DNA of 64,000 nucleotides, from contig VUYV01000017.1 of the NCBI GenBank assembly GCA_008711295.1, forward strand, positions 1,209,131 to 1,273,130. The letters are read 5' to 3'. This stretch comes from Anarhynchus alexandrinus. Its lineage: Eukaryota; Chordata; Aves; Charadriiformes; Charadriidae. The position numbers and the translations under genes are program-made. The notes under the pieces are model-generated. The model searched no databases. It was not told where the DNA came from and saw nothing but the letters and a program-made list of their open reading frames with translations. Below, in pieces: positions 24,721-35,877 of the stretch (position 1 is its first letter; every line of letters starts with the position of its first letter).

Positions 24721-25494
24721 ACGGGCGAGTGGAGACAGTGCTCTTAACGCACTCTCTGACCCAAGAGGCTCTAATTGCTTCTCAAGTTGTGCAGAATTTG
24801 TTTATGATATTAACCAGCGTCAAACAACAGGGAAGAATGTAAAAATAGATTGTTTCACATTGTTTTGAGAAAGATTTGGGAGGATTAAAGGTTAACAGGA
24901 GCCTGCTAGCATAAACAGAGCAGACACTTCATGCTGTTTATGGTGTAAACTCCATTATGTTTCAGTCCATACCAGAAAATGTCTAAAGAGAGGTAGTAGT
25001 GGCTAGGGCAAACAACAGGAGGCATAAACATGCTGCAGATGTCCTTTCCAAGGAAAGACCTTCACGGAAATGGTGTAAGGGGTATACCTCCGGAAAGGGA
25101 TTACACAAGAACACATCTGAAAATACATACTGTTTCCTTTCCTTCTTTAAACTCCCTGAAACAAAAAACTATACCTATTCTCAGATGTGATGTAGAAAGG
25201 GGTCAGGGAATGTACGGTCTTGCAGTTCATGGTACTGCCAACCCTAAAGACCCAGAAGGTCTGCATTGGGGCCCCAAAAGTGATGAGACCAGCTTAAAAA
25301 AGGCAATCTATTTTGTGTATGTGTTTTGCTAAACTAACACACTTGAGGTTTTCATACTTATCATAGCACCCACAAGAGCTAGGAACTTACTGCTTTATAG
25401 GAAAGCTCGGAGTCTAGCGTAATCACATAGATCCAAGGAACAAGGTTTTACGAAAAATGACGAGTGCTACACAATTGACAATAAAACCCTTAGA
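24721..25494. other. Non-coding DNA, AT-rich with homeodomain- and forkhead-like sites
   Basis: The part 24765-24965 contains TAATTG, TGTTTATG twice (about 24798 and 24936) and TAAACA. Such a mix is common in vertebrate developmental enhancers but also common by chance in AT-rich DNA. No gene was seen. Confidence 0.35.
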
Positions 25495-25760
25495 GAGAAG
25501 AATACTGGACTCTGACTTGGAAGGTTTGCATTCGATTTCTGAGGCTAGAAAATGCTGCGCTCTGGACAGGTAGCAGCATGGACAACTTCAGCTCCCCATA
25601 GGAAACCCAAAAACTCCTATCCTCTTGTACCTGTCTGGTTCTTGACATTTCCACATAACCTCATGAAGTGAAGTCACTTCATCAAGCTGTCCCTCAATTT
25701 TCCAGCTATAGAAGTAAGTATTTAAATAACTCACACTGTAAGTATAGGGATGTGTCTGCA
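25495..25760 (+). mobile_element. MIR-like tRNA-derived SINE relic (ancient)
   Basis: Two parts appear in the right order for MIR, an ancient amniote tRNA-derived SINE. Near 25508-25545, GGACTCTGACTT followed by GGTTTGCATTCGA resembles the MIR tRNA-related head with its pol III B-box. Near 25670-25740, AAGTCACTTCATCAAGCTGT then CCTCAATTTTCC and a later ACTCACA resemble the MIR segment that reads as AAGTCACTTAACCT, CCTCAGTTTCC and CCTCACA. The match is by eye and diverged, so edges and exact subfamily are uncertain. It is certainly inactive. Confidence 0.5.
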
Positions 25761-28700
25761 CAGATTGTTGTATATCAGGGCAGCGAGGAGGAAAGAGTTT
25801 ACAGTTTAGAGAGGTGGGTGCTAGCTTAAAATACTATATGGTATAATAATGAGACGTATTTTTTTCTGGAGTAATAGGCACCAGGGATCTTAACAAAAAG
25901 TGATATGAAGGGAAGAAATCAGAGTACTGGCATAAAATCAGCAAAATAGTATTCCTCAGTTGTGTAGAGGAGTTTTTGCAAAGTGTCTCTGACAGGTGTC
26001 ATCAGCGTTAGGAGAGAACACAGGAGTGTAGGACTGGTTATGATTTTCAAAAAAAAAAAAAGTGTAACAGAAATTAAATCAGTGGAGGAGGGATTTCTGG
26101 CATATCAAGCTGGTAAATTTCAGTCCCTCTCTACCAGACAGGCAGGTGTAGGTTTGTGCTTTTAATACCTTCCTTTGCAATAGTACAAAATCTTCCATGC
26201 TGATGGCAGATACCAAACAGTTTTGATCACAATGGGGAACAGCCAAGTAGAGACAAAACTAAAGATATCCATAAAAATGTGACAAAAGCCAAGTCCTAGA
26301 ACCTACCCAAAGCCTCCTCCAAATGGAGTTACCTTTCGCATCACTGTCTAAAAAACAGGTGTTTTTAATTCTTCCAATGCAGTACAGAAATTCAGAGAGA
26401 CAAAGAAAAAGCAAGAGGCATAATTTCAAGGACCAACTCATTTACCATCTCCTTTAGTGTGCCCACTATTTATAGTCCCTCATGGTAAATCCCACAGGCA
26501 TGGTCGCATCTTATTATAACATCAGGTCTCTGTCAGAGGAGTAAACACTAATATCCGATGTCTTTCTTCTTGCACAACCCCTGCCCAACCACAAAACTTG
26601 GCTCTGATCTACCCAGAACTTCACCATTTCTTCTTTTTGTGTCTTTCTGAGGAACTTCAATATACTGGCTTGCTCATGACCTCTCTTTCTTCCTCTAAAA
26701 GGTTTAATATTCTCTCCTGCTGGCAGCTGTGGTCTTCTCTTCCTTCTCCTTTCCTGGCTAGTCCTACTCCTCCTTTATCTGCTTCCAAAAACACTTGGGA
26801 ACTATTTGACGGCAAAGCTACAGACAGGTGAAGAGGCACTGTAGTTAGTCTGAACATCAGTACTCACTTAGCTGTGTAGGAGGAAGAGGAGGAAAATATT
26901 TCACAGGAGCAAGTGTTACCCTTGGTCCACTGCTGGTCACTCCTTTGACCGTAAGACTTATTGTGAGTCATGTTACCTGGGTGTTGATTTCTCTCTCTCT
27001 GTCTTCCTCTCTGTGCCGCATCAACATCAATAAAGGTACAGAAGATACAACTGACATTTTTGAGAGCTTGAACACCTCGGTCAGGTTTAGTGAATATTTT
27101 AAGGGCCTATCCACTTAAGTCAGAAAATAACAAGAGCTTTTTGGGGGAGCAGATGAGGAATTCTCTTTGTCCAAAAGAAGCTTACATTTGCTAAGCTTCA
27201 GGCTTTGTGTTTTCTACTTATGTTTTCCTAAAAGGCAAGCATGAGCATGTGCACACAGGGTATTCACCATCACTAAGGACTCTTCGTGAAAGAGATGTTT
27301 GCCTCCAGATTAACACTACACAAAATCAGGAGCTGAGGTAGGCACACATTCCTCAGCACAGATGCACCTCTTTAGGGTTTCCTTCTCATTTATTGTCCAG
27401 AACAATGCACTGCAGAAGAGGTTTCTGGGATCAATGCACTGTGCCTTCCCTCAGGGGTGGATCCCAGGGCTTTACTCTCATTTAATGTCTTGGAGGGAAA
27501 GATAAGAGAAGCCAAATAACATTCAATGAAATGTTATCCCAGCCATAAAACTGAAAGCAATTTGCATTTTAAAAAAAACTAATTGAGATGATCCTTGTAC
27601 AATCCTGCAGTGGCTGCGGAAATATGTGGTTTAAGTTTCTACCCATTTTGGTTTGGTCCAGCTAACTGCTCAGCTACGGCTTTCCAGAAGAGCCTAACCT
27701 CTTCACATGATATGTTGTGGACTGTATCAGAATACTGTACTACGTGTTCTTCCAAAAGTCAGTGTTCCCATTTTTATTGGCCAGCATGTTTCAACATTTG
27801 TTTTTGCTCAAGACCATTATAAAAATATATATGTACTTCAGAACTTTTTTATGGCAAGATAATACACATAACTCCTTTTGTTAGCCTGCCTTATCATGAG
27901 TCATGAAGGTCAATGTTCAAGAGACAAACAAAAGGTGGCAATTTTGCCCTCATCGTCTTCATGCGTTGCTCCTGCCAGCAGGGGAAGGCTGCAGAGACAC
28001 ACTGAACTCAGTTAATGAGCTCTTAGATCACGGAGGAACAAAATGGACAGGTCTCCAACCTACATCGCACGTGCACAGCAGCAGTCCCAGGTTAAAAGAC
28101 TGTACTGGTTCACTATCTTGGAGCTCCTCTGTAGTACACCAGTGTCTGCCATCAAAATACATTTTAGAATTGGAGACAGGAGATAAAGAGATAGGTAGAT
28201 AAGTAGAGAAAAAGAGAGAAGTAATGGCATTAAGAAAGGTGACAATCCTGAAAGTGAGATAAATTTTTACATATATTTTATAAACTCAATCCCTGCATAA
28301 GGTTACAGCATGTTGTCTTTCATGCATTCATAGCCTGTGATCTTTGTATGACCCTTTCCTGTCATGGAGTGTGACAGGGGTTTAGATGTCCTGAGTATTC
28401 TCCTTTCATTTTCCCAAGCTTGCCTGGGAGACACAAGGTTTGCAGGCTCTCTTGTCAATGAAACGCTCTCCCACAGCCATATTTTCAGGTGTGGATTAAT
28501 AATTTACTTTTGGTTTTAAACTCACCCTCCTATGAGGGGCCTCATGAGATTCTCTTTGGTTCATACTATCTTAACTTGGTCCATCAGGACATCATCTGCA
28601 CTGCGTAGTTCAGACTGTGAAGAGACAGATACAGAAGTTAACTCCAAGTAAGCTGTTATTTTCACACTTTACAGTGCATCCCTTTCACTCCATTGGCTCA

Positions 28701-30069
28701 TTTGAGATTCAGAGCTATCTGTCATGTTTCTAACACACAGACCGTCAGGCAATGTACTTATATCTTAGGTCGGTTAATTTCAGTCTATTGTTTCCCAGAC
28801 TACTTGTTGTCCGTGACAGGTAGCTGAGGAAAGCAAACTCATATATTCTACACAGCAACATATACAAACATCTCTGCATCTCTAGTGACAACATACTGGG
28901 GGTCCACCAAGCCGTTCAGTTTTTTTACCCAAGAAGAACATCTCAAAGAATACTGTCAGTACAGCGCGAGCCCTAGCAGTAGTAAAAATAATGGCTTTAT
29001 TTCCTCCTGCAATTCACAGTGCAGCGGTTGATTGTACTTTACTCGTCCTGCTATTTCTGAAGAATGTCATTAAGAACGCTGTTTTTTTATTCCTCACTCT
29101 GGGTACTGTAGAACAAAAAATATTTTCTAAATGCTGCTTGTCTATTGATAGTGCCTGTTGGAAATATGCACCGGGTTATAGGAGATCTGGGATTAAACTT
29201 GACAGGAACACTTTTCCCTTTATGATGCGATCAGAACAGATTCCTGAACAAATCATTATGGCTCTGTTTCCAGAAAACATTACAGCAGAGCTTTGTTCAT
29301 GCTACTATCATAAAGGCTTCCACCCGTATTTCTATTACAATCTTTATTTTCAAGGGGTTTTAACTCAGCCAGAACAATTCACTATGGGCTGAAAGTTGTC
29401 ATTTCATGGTGTTCACACCATGAAGGAATTTGTTTCACCATAAACTCTGAAAAATAATAGCACAAGCTATTTTGAAGCTGGAAAGAAGGCTGGTGGAAAG
29501 CAGTGGTTTCCTACAATCTTATTGCTTCATCTATTGAAAACAAAATCAAAAGAACACTTTCTTTTGTTTTTAAGCAAAGATCAGGCATGAGGAAAAAAAT
29601 GTGAAGGAACTAGCATAGCTTTCAAAATGACTGTTACAAAGCAAGACCCCCATCCCACAACAGGTCAACATGGAAAAAGCTTTCCTGCCTGGTGGACTTC
29701 AGACTTACGTCTTCTGTATCTATGAATTTCCAATGGGCCACGCTGTGCCACAAATAGCAAAGCAGAAGACATGGGCCATGTTCCTAGGTGGTGTGAATCA
29801 CTAGTTGTAAACTGGTATAAAAAATAGCTTCCATGGAGCTCAACCAACACCAGATTACTTAAGGGGTCTAGCTCCTAAAGGAATCAGCCATTCATTTGTT
29901 GTCCTGCAGACACAGCTGGAGCACTGGGAAATGCTGTGTGACTGTATGTCTAAACTCTTGTCATCTGCAAACTTCAATTTGTATTAGCCTCTTTGCAACT
30001 TAATCGTGTGTTCTTACTTTCCTGTACCTGCTACCCTTCCAACTATTCATCTTAGTTGTCTGTCCCGTA
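25761..30069. other. Unique non-coding DNA
   Basis: About 4.3 kb without a supported gene. The longest frame (133 codons, 28991-29392, plus strand) shows no recognisable domain. A perfect 9-bp inverted repeat follows it at 29403-29424. On the minus strand, 29709-29742 has a GTAAGT donor (seen as ACTTAC at 29703) and a weak acceptor; I judge it weak. Confidence 0.5.
29403..29424. repeat. Perfect 9-bp inverted repeat with 4-nt loop
   Basis: TTCATGGTG, loop TTCA, CACCATGAA. All nine stem positions pair. No tail of Ts follows and no gene precedes it, so I do not call it a terminator. It could be a palindromic factor site. Confidence 0.7.
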
Positions 30070-30200
30070 CTTTTCTCAAAGCAGGACCTTTCTTTTACTG
30101 TCTGTTTGTACAGCACCTAGCACAATGGAGTGTCAGTTTTTCTTGAGTCCTCTGGACTTTGCTGTACTACAGGTAATAATAATAGTAGTAACAAATAACA
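30070..30200 (+). mobile_element. Ancient retroposon 3' tail (L2/CR1 or tRNA-SINE type)
   Basis: The phrase GGACCTTTCTTTTACTGTCT then GTACAGCACCTAGCACAATG, followed 40 bases later by CTGTACTACAGGTAATAATA, matches the familiar 3' end shared by amniote LINE-dependent SINEs and their partner LINEs, in which a GTACAGCRCCTAGCACAATGG box precedes an AATAATA-type tail. The body upstream is too diverged to assign. It is a relic with uncertain 5' edge. Confidence 0.5.
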
Positions 30201-31041
30201 AAAAGCTCCGATCCTTCACTCATTCACTTCTATGAGAAAAATCTCATCCCTCAAGGCTGGAGTTCTGCCCATGATAAATCCACAAAGTATGAGTTTGAAT
30301 CCAAACTTTCCATATTGTAGCTCACGAGCTTGGCTCCGGGGTTTTGGTTATGGCCCATCTTTATTACTAAAACATTTCTCTGCCTTCCTCTGAAACATCC
30401 TCTCTACACCAAACAAGATTTCCTGGGATAGTGAGTATAATTCACATTATTGCACATACTTTTTCTGCTTTAATTTTATCTCCAAAAGATATTAAATCTA
30501 CATTTATTAAATGGAGTTACTTTTCCAGCCTGCAGGCATCAGCCCAGTATCTTGAAAGATGTAACAATGAGGTTTATGATTAAAACCTTTTTTGGAAAAC
30601 ATGAACAAATGATAACCAGTTGTGATAGTTTTCCACATTTTTATAATATCTAAAAATATGTTCAAATATCCAGAAATGATCTTGTGATTTGATTTATTCA
30701 CAAGTCCCCTGAAGTGTTTAATAAGTACAATATGGTACAACTAAAATCATGCTTATTACTGCTATTAGCTTGGTAATTCTCCAAGATGAAATCATACTTT
30801 TCAGGTTATAAATATACATTTTTATTGTTGATTTTATGCTGCATTTTGAAATATTGCTTCTCTGCTTTCATATTTTCAGTGCTGTATTACAGTACTATAA
30901 ATCAGCCCAGCAGTAAAGGAATTCTAATTGGTATCAGGTGATTTTTTTTAAAAATAGGGAAAAAGTTAAACTTATATCCTTTCGAATGAAGATAAATTCT
31001 CCTGAAGCTCTTAAAAAAAAAAATCAGATGTGTCCAGAATG

Positions 31042-31076
31042 TATCTGATTTATCTTTTTGAAAGACTAATCAGATA
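31042..31076. repeat. 9-bp inverted repeat with 17-nt loop
   Basis: TATCTGATT at 31042-31050 pairs with AATCAGATA at 31068-31076. A third AATCAGAT copy lies at 31022. The arms contain the GATA-type sequence AGATAA on one strand. Confidence 0.6.
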
Positions 31077-34000
31077 AAAGTATGCACAGTACACATCAAA
31101 GTATATGTATGAGCTCAAAACCACCATAAAAGATACCTCTAGATGTCTAACTAAGTACAGAGAATCCTTTCCCTGGTATTTTTTTCTTCTTTGCCTATGC
31201 TGTTTCCATTTTCCATCCCACTAACTATGCAAGCTTATGCTTCTGTTCTGCCTCCTTCTTGTCCATATATTTTACTGTTCTTTCAAAAAAAAAAAAATCA
31301 ATCGTATTACAGCAATATATTCCTAATGTCTCAGCACCCCTGTAGAGCCAATTTGATCCTTAAACCATTGATCCTTTCTGTGATGGACCTGCCCAAAGAT
31401 GCTCTCGATATCCATCTGTACCGTGTCCAATGCAGTAGTCAGTCTAGCAAGTCACAATCAACTATGTGCCAAGTGCTGGGATTTATCCTGAAAGCTAGTG
31501 CTCTGTGGGTGAGGAAAACAGCAGTAAATTAAGAAGCTTGGGGTAAAAAGCTAGAAAACACACACTGTATGCAGTATATTCCAAAACAACATTATGGACT
31601 TTCCTTTTCCCCACAATTACATAAATGAATCCTTAGAAAACGTTGGTTTTCCAGAGGAAAAAAAAAAATACAGCAATCAAAACAAATAATACGGATTTGA
31701 TTCCTGTGTGCTGATGTGGTAGGAATCAAGAAGACAAGTCAGGGAAGGCATGAGGGTGAGTTAGGGAGTACAAACAGAGGCCATGCAACAATTCATGAGA
31801 GCCATGAGCCTGGCTTGGAGGCCAGCTTTGGCTCTCCCGTTAGTGCTTCTGCAGTGCCTCCAAGAAGGGAAGCATTTCATGGTTGTTAGAGCATTCAGAG
31901 GGCAGCCCTACAGGTTTATGAGGAATCTTGTATTTTTTCATCTGAGCTTTTGGGCAATGTGGCATATTTTCATAGACCCTTAAGCAGTCCTGGTATTTTC
32001 CCTTTCCAGGCCACAAAGCAGAAATCCCACAATGCATCACCTGATGTTTCCAAGGGAAAAGAAACATGCAAAAGAAATAGCCCTCCTACTTTCCCAGACA
32101 TCCCCACACCAGGTTAGGCAAGCTCTTCAGCTGGATGGCATTTGGGAGCAAAAGCCGTAACATTCATGGGATTAATTACTCAATACTGTACACCATATGA
32201 CATTACCTTTTTTTTTTAACTTTTAAGAGTGACTGAATTGCTCTGTGCACACTTGAAGCTCCTACACAACAGGAAGTTGACAGAGGAGCTCTGTCAGGAA
32301 GGCCAGAAGTAAGATTAAAAATGAAATGGATCCAAATAAAAATCATGTTATGCAGATATTCAGCAGAAAGGCATCTCAGCAAAAATGAAACAAGCAAAAG
32401 GATATATATACACACCTTGGACAGCTGCTCAGGGTCAGATGAAAACCAGACGGGGGAAATCAAGAGGAAAATAAGGCTGAACAGAGACATATTTGGAAAG
32501 ATAAAAGGTAGCATGGAAAGTCACCCTTCATTAGGGTACAGAAAGTCTACAGCACTAAAGTGACAAAATACTACACAACTTAGAGATATGATCTAATTCC
32601 AATAGGAGGAAAAGGATAAGTTTTTACATCCACTAAGCCTTTGCTACATGAAGGGGAGGGGAGTCAACACTTTGGGGTGCCTCTGCAGTGAACTCAGCAG
32701 AAATGTGCGCCTGGCATAGAAAATCAGGTGACAATGTGAAGGCTCTTGTTATTTCTGTGATGATTAGGCAATTCACTAATAATCTTACCATTGCTTAATT
32801 TTCCAATTGCAAGGAAAAACTGGTGTGAACTGGCTTTTGCCTCCTCTTTCCCTTGCACACTGGAGGTCTTCTCCTACAGGAGAATGTGTCTCATCACCGC
32901 TCCAATTCCTTTTCCAGACAAGATCAAGTCTACCATTTCTCCTTGTTGCACACTGTAAGTATTTTTCTTCCTATCTTTGGGCTTTCTCTTTCTGTTTTTT
33001 TCTTAGGCTACTTCCCAATCATGCCTCTAGACCAGTAACATGTCTCCAAGAGTGAAATCGAAGTGAAGTGCAACACAGAATACACATGCGATGCTTCCCC
33101 TTCTATTCGCAGGCTCCAAAACAGACACTCTTCTGCAAGAACACCACCCCCAGCAGCCTGCTCCTCAACATGACTCCTGTCTCTGTGGAACATGGTGTTC
33201 ACTGTCAGATAACTCCCATGATTTCATGACTGACTCACTAGGGTTACTGAAAGGAGAGGGCACCCAATATTTCAGGTAATTCCACAGCCAGACCTGTACA
33301 TGAGGTAAAGTTAGTCATGTAGTAGAAGAACATGTATCTTACTGGTTGCTTGTGTGGACCAGACTGGTTTTGTGTCATCTACTGTTGGCCATCTGGTCTA
33401 CACTAGCATAAGAAGCCTATCTTAGGGTGTGATGGAAGATCCTCTCTTGTTCTCTATACAGCTTAAAAGGCTGTTGGTGACCAGTTTAGACTAGATGTCT
33501 AGCTTTTACATGATCAATACTATATGATGTAAATCTACATTCCAGGGCAGACATCAACCTTTAAGAAAAGTCATCAAAGAAATAATAATGATATTCACAT
33601 AAAATGTTCAGGGGATAATAATGGGTAATTGCTCTGTCTTAGTTTCAGGAAACTTCCTCAACCCTAAAGACCAGGCAAGAGCTGAAAAAAACAAATATTA
33701 CCACAATAATAGTGACTGAATATGCCAGCTTCTTAAAAACTTCAAACCAGTCCAATTGAAGAAGAGGCCAGTACAATGATCAAAAGCAAGGAGTGCAAGA
33801 TGCTGACTCTGCAACCACAGCTGTGTGTGGGAAAGGTCCGCTCTGGCAGGGAGTGGTTGAGTGTCATTGAGGGCAGGCTGGGACGGGAGGAGAGGAGATG
33901 GCTTCTCACTTCCTTCACAATTCCATCCTGTACACTCAGGATGGCTCTGCAGAGGAGGGTGGTGGCAGTAGGTGATGAGGAGAGCAAGGTGGCAAGCCAG

Positions 34001-35876
34001 CCCCATAGTACTAGCAGGCAGGAGCAGTCCTCTCCTCTCTCAAAGACTTCCTTTCTCCAGCACAAAATTTTTTAATATAGCAATTTTTGAACTAGAAGTC
34101 ACAAGATGTGGGGATTTCTTCTGGAGTTACAGACATGGAACAAGAATTGCAGCAAGTGACCAGGCAAGCAGACGGGCTTACCCCTAGCTCACCTGGGTTC
34201 CATTCCAATGCCCTCTAAGGACAGCAGTCTCAATGGACAGGGTCTTGGCAGTGCGTAACTGCATTCCCAGCAGAACTGGACAGTCACAGAGCATCTCCAC
34301 CCGTGGCTGTTTACTAGCTATTGTGAGAGCATTTACTTATTTTGGATGTTTATAAACTCTTGTTGGAACACGAGGCCTATATGGATTCATCTAAATCCTG
34401 ATCTTTTTGATCTGGAAAACCTTCAGTAATTGAAAAAAATCTATTTCATCTCTTGCTTCAGAACATCATGTATAGTTTATAACCTAGGAACCCATGGCTC
34501 AGATTTAATGGTAATCATATAACATCTGTTTAATTTTAAAATTTATATGGAGGCTTTTTTGGAAATCCCTTGGAGTTTTTCAACTTTCTGTCTTCTCTAT
34601 GCACACAGAGGATGCAGAAAATTAATTTCCTGTGTAAAAATACAAGATGACAGAAGGTCCAAGGTTAAACCTATTTACAAAGAAAATCACTGCCAGTGTT
34701 TAGAAAATTCTGCTTTTATTTGAAATATTTGGAGGTGTACCTGGCTTCCCATGTCCTCATGGTATTTAAGCATATAAGGCTTTCTGTCCAATAAACTGCA
34801 GTGAAAAACCTCCTCTGTATTGATTTTTCCCTGATGAATTGTGAACTGTCTATTCATATGGTGATCCATTTATTTTAATAAAGAGGACAAACCTGTAGGA
34901 GTTTCTTATTTTCCCACCCCTCTGGCCTCTTGTGAAAGGACTTAGCCTGCTGCAAAGGCCAGTGTTCAATTTAGAGACGAAACCAGATGCCAGTGGCTGA
35001 CATCTACTTGGTTACTTTACGGCAGAGTTAGTTTACAGCAGGATAGGAATGTGACTCTCCTTTCCTTAGGCAAAACAAAAGGTGAAGAAACACAAAGCCC
35101 AGATGTGACAGGCACCATAGCAAGGGTCTCAGCGCCAGGAAAGCACTGACCTCCATTTCTTGCATTTCTACTGGTGCACTGAAATAAATGAAGACAGAAA
35201 TATCTGATACTCTAGAAGAGAAGATAATCCAGGGCACTGTTGAAGGAGGTCATGAAGGCATCAGCTCACTCTTGTTTGGTAGTTGAAGCCATTACTTACC
35301 CTTTCATGTGGAACAGGTTTTTTATCCCATTGCACAGTGTCAAGACCGTTACCTTGCAGTACACAGCTTCACCACAGAGAACCATGAAGCAACTGACACC
35401 TTCATTCCCAATATCATAAGAGAGAGGAAGAGCTGAACAGAAATCCCTTTTACTAGCAGAACCACCTGGATGGTAGTGGGGAGAAGCAACTCAGCTCTTG
35501 AGTAAGGGAGGATGTATATGGGAGATGGTGCCTAGGTATCTGACAAGCATTGAGTGCGGTGATGCTAGGGCTCCTGTGGCCCACTGATTGGGACCTCCTC
35601 ACCATCCTACCCTCCTTCAACCAGCAGGCTTGGGGCTCCCAAAACTTCTGCACCAACCCAGGAGGGTGAGAGACTCTGGCAACCCAGCTCTAACAGGTGA
35701 GAAAACCTGGAAGAGCTGTGGTGCATGTCCACTAAGCAAATAGCAAGCCAAGAAGCAACAGCAAACATTACATGCTCCAGAGTTTGTCTGTACCCCTTCT
35801 AGAGTGGGTGGTTCCTCTGTTTCAGAACATTTCAGGAGACTCGGAAATCAACTGTTTTCTTTGATGCTGTATATTT

Positions 35877-35877
35877 N
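35877..35877. other. Ambiguous base (N)
   Basis: A single undetermined base in an otherwise ordinary non-coding stretch. Confidence 0.95.

Noticed and set aside
29709..29742. Minus-strand 34-nt exon-like interval with GTAAGT donor
   Set aside because: The acceptor pyrimidine tract is poor and there is no partner exon.
31800..32070. Overlapping plus- and minus-strand frames near 31783-32067
   Set aside because: Short, without domains or splice signals, and the two strands are open equally.
32918..32954. 37-nt exon-like interval followed by another acceptor 50 nt later
   Set aside because: The implied intron of about 50 nt is too short to be convincing, and the context lacks other exon signals.
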